Assembly: GCA_002335385.1 (NCBI GenBank)
Contig: DCVK01000011.1
Span: 1,294-7,713 of the forward strand
Reading direction: 5' to 3'
Source of the DNA: Candidatus Aminicenantes bacterium UBA2190
GTDB lineage: Bacteria; Acidobacteriota; Aminicenantia; UBA2199
DNA length: 6,420 nucleotides
Part shown: positions 1 through 4,700 of the stretch, piece by piece
Layout: the number at the start of each line of letters is the position of its first letter
Numbering within the stretch: the stretch's first letter is position 1
Made by a program: the position numbers and the translations under genes
The notes under the pieces: model-generated
Database searches by the model: none
Told to the model about the DNA's origin: nothing
What the model saw: the letters and a program-made list of their open reading frames with translations, nothing else

Positions 1-1
1 G

Positions 2-634
2 GTCGCTGACCGCCAGCTGCAGCTGGTCGACGGCGGTCGCCTCGCTGAAGCCGGCCCGGTGCAGGGCGTCGGTCTCCTGCCAGGTACGGCGCAGGTTGTC
101 CAGGCTGGAGACCAGGATCTCCCGGTTCTTTTCCGCCAGCAGCACCAGGTGGTAGGTGTTGGCCACGATCTCACGGACGTCGATCTCCTTCTTCTCCTGC
201 TGGTTCCTGGCCAGCTGCAGGTAGACCTTGGACGCCTGCAGGGCCACGATGTAGGAACCGTTGAACACGAGCTGCGTGGCGGTGACGTCGACGGTGGCGT
301 TGTGCTGGGTGCCGAACTTCAGGCCGATGAACTCCCCCGCGGCCGCGTCGGGATCCAGGAATTGGGCCGGGATCAGCGTGGTGGGAATTTTCAGGTTGTC
401 GCGGTAGGAGAGCGTGGCGCTGACCTGCGGCAGTCCGCTGGCGGTGGTTTCCCAGATCTTCCTCTGGGCCATGGCCACATCGATGCGGGAATTGCGCGTC
501 TCGGTGCTGAACTTCACGGCGTATTCCTGGGCTTGCTTCAGGGAAAAACTGAAACCGGCTTGCGGGTCTTCGGCGCCGAGCGGGACGATCCACGAGACGA
601 GCCAGACGACCGGAATGATGATGATCTTTTTCAT
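2..634 (-). CDS. TolC-family outer-membrane channel protein, C-terminal part beyond the window
   Basis: The frame from ATG at 634 runs open through the left edge and gives 211 residues. A signal peptide is clear: Lys2-Lys3, a hydrophobic core from Ile4 to Gly20 and a likely cut after Ala21 (LGA/ED); no Cys follows, so it is not a lipoprotein. The mature start FSLKQAQEYAV is the usual TolC 'sl.eAi..A' entry. RNSRIDVAMAQRKIWET and SGLPQVSATLSYRDN match the first helix pair and the 'a..aLlP.l..' strand. Residues 81-130 form the outer-membrane strand and loop region, followed by a long helical hairpin and the HRAGFSEATAVDQLQLAVSD repeat of the family (G..s..D.lqa). Such proteins trimerise as the outer-membrane exit duct of RND, ABC or type I export systems. 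About half of a typical ~430-480-residue protein is visible. The partner pump is not in the window; genes further left may encode it (inference). Confidence 0.93.
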   Translation of the reverse strand, partial: MKKIIIIPVVWLVSWIVPLGAEDPQAGFSFSLKQAQEYAVKFSTETRNSRIDVAMAQRKIWETTASGLPQVSATLSYRDNLKIPTTLIPAQFLDPDAAAGEFIGLKFGTQHNATVDVTATQLVFNGSYIVALQASKVYLQLARNQQEKKEIDVREIVANTYHLVLLAEKNREILVSSLDNLRRTWQETDALHRAGFSEATAVDQLQLAVSD

Positions 635-638
635 TTTG

Positions 639-643
639 CCTTC
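639..643 (-). promoter_or_regulatory. Shine-Dalgarno-like site of the TolC-family gene
   Basis: GAAGG reads on the minus strand with 4 bases (CAAA) before the ATG at 634. A second purine run, GGAAG (645-649), lies 10 bases upstream of the ATG. The first is somewhat close and the second better spaced; either could serve. The signal peptide beginning directly at this ATG supports this start. Confidence 0.45.
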
Positions 644-677
644 GCTTCCATGTCCATCACGCACCGGCAACTCCCTG

Positions 678-709
678 CTGTTTTCAACATGGGGGTTGCG
701 AAAAAACAG
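678..709 (-). other. Imperfect hairpin in the predicted leader of the TolC-family gene
   Basis: On the minus strand CTGTTTT (703-709) pairs with AAAACAG (678-684), and inside it CAAC (695-698) pairs with GTTG (685-688) around a CCCCAT loop, with a 4-base one-sided bulge (699-702). No T-run follows on the minus strand, so it is not a standard terminator. It sits ~44 bases before the start codon and could be a leader structure; it may also be chance. Confidence 0.35.
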
Positions 710-720
710 GATGGGGGTTG
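689..720. repeat. Two 10-base direct repeats, 22 bases apart
   Basis: ATGGGGGTTG occurs exactly at 689-698 and 711-720 (CAACCCCCAT on the minus strand), with a weaker third version ATGGGGTG at 724-731. The start-to-start distance of 22 bases is close to two DNA helical turns. The block lies just downstream of the predicted transcription start of the TolC gene, where a repressor could bind. No regulator is identified. Confidence 0.4.
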
Positions 721-750
721 GAAATGGGGTGTCCAGTCAATAACACCGTC

Positions 751-779
751 ATTATACAACAGCCGAACCGACAAGTCCA
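751..779 (-). promoter_or_regulatory. Predicted sigma-70-type promoter for the TolC-family gene
   Basis: Read on the minus strand: TGGACT (774-779, four of six matches to TTGACA), a 17-base spacer, then a perfect TATAAT (751-756). It begins 10 bases past the stop of the fusion gene and points at the TolC gene. The predicted start of transcription near 744 would leave a leader of about 110 bases. The perfect -10 box and ideal spacing in the only intergenic region support it; no experimental support is available. Confidence 0.55.
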
Positions 780-788
780 GAAGGCGCA

Positions 789-1751
789 TTAAAATATATG
801 ACCGATCCCGAAATACAGCGTCGAATGCTTCTCGCCCGGGCGGCGATCCAGCTTCATCCCCCAATCCAGACGGATCAGCAATGGCTGAAGATGAAAGCGG
901 ACCCCGATTCCCGCCGATTTTCTTAACTTGAAAATGGCATGATCAACGCCCCGTACAAATAAATTCCCCCAGTCCGTAAAACCGACCATGCTGATCAGCG
1001 GCAGGAGCTGCCAGCGAAGTTCCTGCCGGAAGATCAAGATCGCATCCCCGCCGATCGCCTGGCCCGTGGCCGCGTCCACCGGCCCGACTTCATTGGCATC
1101 GAAACCCCGGATGGTTCCCCGGCCGGAAGCAAAAAATTTCTCCGCCAATGAAAGCTTCTGCCCCAGCTCGTCGACCAGGCCGACGGCCAAGGAGCTGCCC
1201 CAGGTCAATCGGGGCGCTGCCGGCAGGAAAAAATCGAACTGCCCCGAATAGCGGATGAAGGGATAGTCTGAACCCATGAATTTGGCCGCGTGCTGGATGC
1301 TGCCGGAAACTGAAAAACCCCTGCCGGGATTAAAAATATTATCCCGTTTGTCATGATAGTAACCCAACGTCACATGGGCGACATCGGATCTCTCGCTGCG
1401 GGTGCCGGGATCCGGTCCGTTCGTGATTTCGCTTCTTTCCCTTGTATAATTCAGGGATACGATCTGGGTTTTTCCCAAAAGGACCTGCTGCTGAATGGTG
1501 AGGCCTTGACGCTCGTCGCGAAAAGAAGGCTCCTCCTTTTTGTTAAAAAACACGGTGACAATGGTATTCGCTTTGTTAAAAAGCAGATTCGGCAGGCGAT
1601 AATACCCTCTCGTGTCGATTTCCTTGCCGCTCCACTGGAAACCGGCCCCGATGGAATGGGCCGACCCGAACAGGTTGCTGTTTTCCCCTTCGAAGCGGAC
1701 GCCCAATTGCGAATCCGTGTCGTATTGGCCGCCGAGCTTCAGGCGGTAAAC
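789..1751 (-). other. Omp85 / surface-antigen (D15) 16-strand beta-barrel domain with C-terminal beta-signal
   Basis: Residues ~1556-1875, the usual length for an Omp85 barrel. Seen: alternating amphipathic strands; YYHDKRDNIFNPGRGF, the D-x4-P-x-x-G-x-x motif; FASGRGTIRGF with the invariant RGF of loop 6 (R1770, G1771, F1772), which in BamA/FhaC reaches into the barrel; SAGIGVRF and PLLIRLDWG, the conserved penultimate strands; and the final STLYFGIGHIF ending in Phe directly before the TAA stop at 789-791, the outer-membrane beta-signal. All core motifs are intact, so the barrel should be functional. Confidence 0.95.
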
Positions 1752-4700
1752 CGGGCTTTCCCTGACCTTGATCCGCACTTGGAAATACGTTCGCGGTGCG
1801 CCATCCACCTCCGTTTCGGGAGCGGCGGACTGGGGCGGCGCCGCGTCCATTGCCGTCAATTCGAGATCGACCAGGTCAAAGATGCCCAGGTCGTACAATT
1901 TTTTCCTGGAGCGGTTGATCTCATAGAAATCAACGCTGTCGCCCGCCTTGAAGGTCAGCTCGCGGATGATGACGGATTCCCTGGTTTGCCGGTTGCCGAG
2001 AATTTCGATCGCGCCGACCACTCCCTGAACCCCGGCCGAGATCACAATTTCAATATCGGCCCGGCCTTCAGCCTCCGCCAAAACGGTTTTCAAAGTCGCC
2101 TGGACCTGGTTGAAGCCCATTTTTCGATAATAGCGCTCGATCCTGGCACCGGGCTCCATGACCTGAAGTTCAGGGAGCGGCATGTTTGTTTTCAATCCGG
2201 TCAGCTCCAGCAGTTTTTTCTCGGGAACGATGGCGCTTCCCGAAAAAGAGATCGTGTTGATTCTGAACAAAACGTTCTCTTCGATTTGAATGCGGATCAC
2301 GGCCGTTCCCGCGGGACCGCTGAATGAAATTTGCGGCCGTAAGACCTTTGCCTTTAAAAACCCCTTGTTTTTATAAAATTCTTCGAGCTTCTTTCCGACC
2401 TCGCCGGGCTGCGAAAACAAGCGCGCCTCCAGCCGCCGCGCCTTCAGCTCCCTGATGATCTCCCGGTCGGCGACCTGACGATTTCCGGCCAGATCGTATT
2501 CGACCCGGCCGGTTTTCCTCCCCCGGGCGACGGAAAAATGAACGAACGACCCCGTATCCTTTTCGACCCGCTGGCTGGAAACGCTCACCTGATAATATTT
2601 TTTTTGGGAAAAGAACCGCGTGAGTTCACGGATGACGTTGCTGGCGCGCTGGGCGTCGAACCGTCCCTCCAGCCACTGGCGGATGCATTTTTTTCTTAAT
2701 GACCGCGTCAGCCCCTCTCCCGAGAAGCCGAGAAAAACCTTGGAGCCGGCGCGGATCCGATAGATCAGGGTCACGCCGCGTTCACCCGGAAAATAATTGC
2801 CAGCGATATCGGCTGAAAGATAGTCTTGCCGCTGGAAAAGCCTGCGGATACGCTCGCTGTCTTCCTGGAACTTGGCAAAACTGAAAACACGCCCCGCTTT
2901 CTGCTTGATCTGCTTCATGATGACGGGCAGGGCCAGGACCGGATCTCCCTCAATCCGGATCTTCTCGACAAGCAGGGGCGCCGGTTTCTTGACCCTGGCG
3001 TCGGCCCGGGGGACCGCGCCCCTGGCGGAATGAAAGCGGAGCTGGTATTGAACGCCCAGGGTGTACAGGTCCGTACTGCTTTTGATTCCCTGGAAATTCA
3101 AGCTTGGGAACGGCTTGTAGTTCAGCACCCAGGTCTGGTCCTGCGTTTGCCGCAACCCTTGGGAATAGGCCAATTCGAGATTGGGGGTGATGTTCTTGCC
3201 GATGGTGATCTTGGCGCCGGGGTCCTCTTTGGATGACAACAGGCTGCCATCGATGCGAAAGCTTTGCAGACCCAGGTTTTTTTTGATCAGTCCCTCCAGC
3301 TTCCCGGTAACGGCATAGCTCAAATAATTCAGGGCGACATTCCCGGTTTCATAAAAGATCGAACCGCTCAGATCTTCGGTGGTCTTGCCGATCGTGAGCA
3401 GGGAGACGATGGCCGGTTCAGAAAGAGCCGGAATCGAGGAAAAAGAAGCGATGAAATCCCGCGGGGTGCCGCTTAAAGTCAATTGGATATCATGTACACC
3501 GACCTGGGTGCGGGAAACAATATTGAAGTCAGGCTCGATCATGTTGGGATTGACGAAGCTGATCTGGCCTTTTTCGATGGTGAATATCCTGTTGCCGAAA
3601 AAAATACTCCCGCCTTCCTTGACATAAATTCTCCCCGACAACTGGGGCTGGAAAATTGTTCCGCCTACGCTCACTTCGGCATTGATCTCCGAGCGGGAGA
3701 CATTGTTTTCCACAGCGACCGCCCGGGGGGTTTTCAAATTGATGGCGAGTCGGACCCGCTTTGTGAAACCGGCATCTCCCGGCGCGAAATCGATTTCTTT
3801 TCGATTGAACAAAAACTCATATAGATAAGACCCCACGCTGAACGACTCGTTGTAATTCCCGCCGTTCAGATCGATGTTTCCTTCCAGGACATACCCCGGC
3901 GGGGAGGTGCGCCAATGCAACCGGCCGGAAAGGTCCGTGAACAGGCCTTTCGGGTAATTGAATTTCACGTCCGCCATCTGGAGTTGCAAGTCGACCACGG
4001 GCGGTTTCCGGCCTGCCAGGGTCAGCGACCCCGTCAATCCGATCGCTCCGCCGTTCAGGTTGCCGGTCATGCGCTCCACGGCGAATCTGCCGTCATGGAA
4101 GCTGACCGCGCCATGGAGCTGATTGGCGAAGAGATTCATCGGCGCGAATTGCAGGTGGTTGTCCACGACCTCGATCCGGCCATTCCACTCCGGTTCGTTC
4201 AGGGTTCCGCCGACCTGCAACTCGAAGGCGAACCGTCCCGAGCCGGTCAGTTCCGGGAAAAAACCGTTCATGATTTGCGAATCCAGCTTGCCCTTCAGGA
4301 AAAGACCCAGCGGTTTTTCTTTTTGCAGGCCGACAAAACCATTGGCGACCAGCTGCAGGTCTTCCGGCCCGGTCAGGACCACTCGCTGCAAAACGACCCG
4401 CCCATCCCCGCCGATGATGCGCATGGGCTCTTCCAGGCTGAACGACATGCCGCTCAGGCTCAGGTCAGCCAATGATATCGTGGCCGCGCCGGCCAGGTCC
4501 GAAAGATCGGGATTTTCTCCATGCAGGCGGATGCTGCCGCTCGCGTCGCCGCTGGTGTTTTCGGGGAAGCTCCCGGCCAGGACCGTTCCAAGGCTGGCCA
4601 GGGGGCAACGGGAAATGTCCAGCTCGAGCTGGAATGCCCTTTCGCTGCTCGGGCCCGGCGGACCGTTGATCGGCAATTTCAAGAACGACAGGGGCATGCT

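Noticed and set aside
171..593. Minus-strand open frame of 140 codons in another frame of the TolC gene
   Set aside because: It is Arg/Pro/His-rich without domains; the TolC frame over the same bases has a signal peptide and family motifs.
735..740. Perfect-looking TTGACT -35 element on the minus strand
   Set aside because: No acceptable -10 box follows at 15-19 bases; the sequence there is C-rich.
731..780. CTGGAC twice on the minus strand, 44 bases apart, flanking the -10 box
   Set aside because: A six-base match is too short to separate from chance, with no flanking similarity.
745..789. Intrinsic terminator after the fusion gene
   Set aside because: No GC-rich stem with a following T-run is visible on the minus strand between the stop and the predicted transcription start.
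631..864. Minus-strand 77-codon frame whose stop overlaps the TolC ATG (ATGA)
   Set aside because: It overlaps the conserved 3' end of the fusion gene in another frame, and its product looks random. A leader peptide from the internal ATG at 657 (8 residues) is possible but lacks supporting features.
59..931. Plus-strand open frame of 290 codons crossing the TolC gene start, the intergenic region and the fusion gene end
   Set aside because: The product is low-complexity Gly/Val/Leu/Gln then Arg/Ser/Pro-rich, and it runs antisense across two well-supported genes.
1353..2327. Plus-strand open frame of 324 codons antisense to the POTRA and barrel region
   Set aside because: It lies wholly opposite strongly conserved Omp85 coding sequence; its translation shows no domain or signal sequence, and the frame is explained by GC-rich antisense reading.
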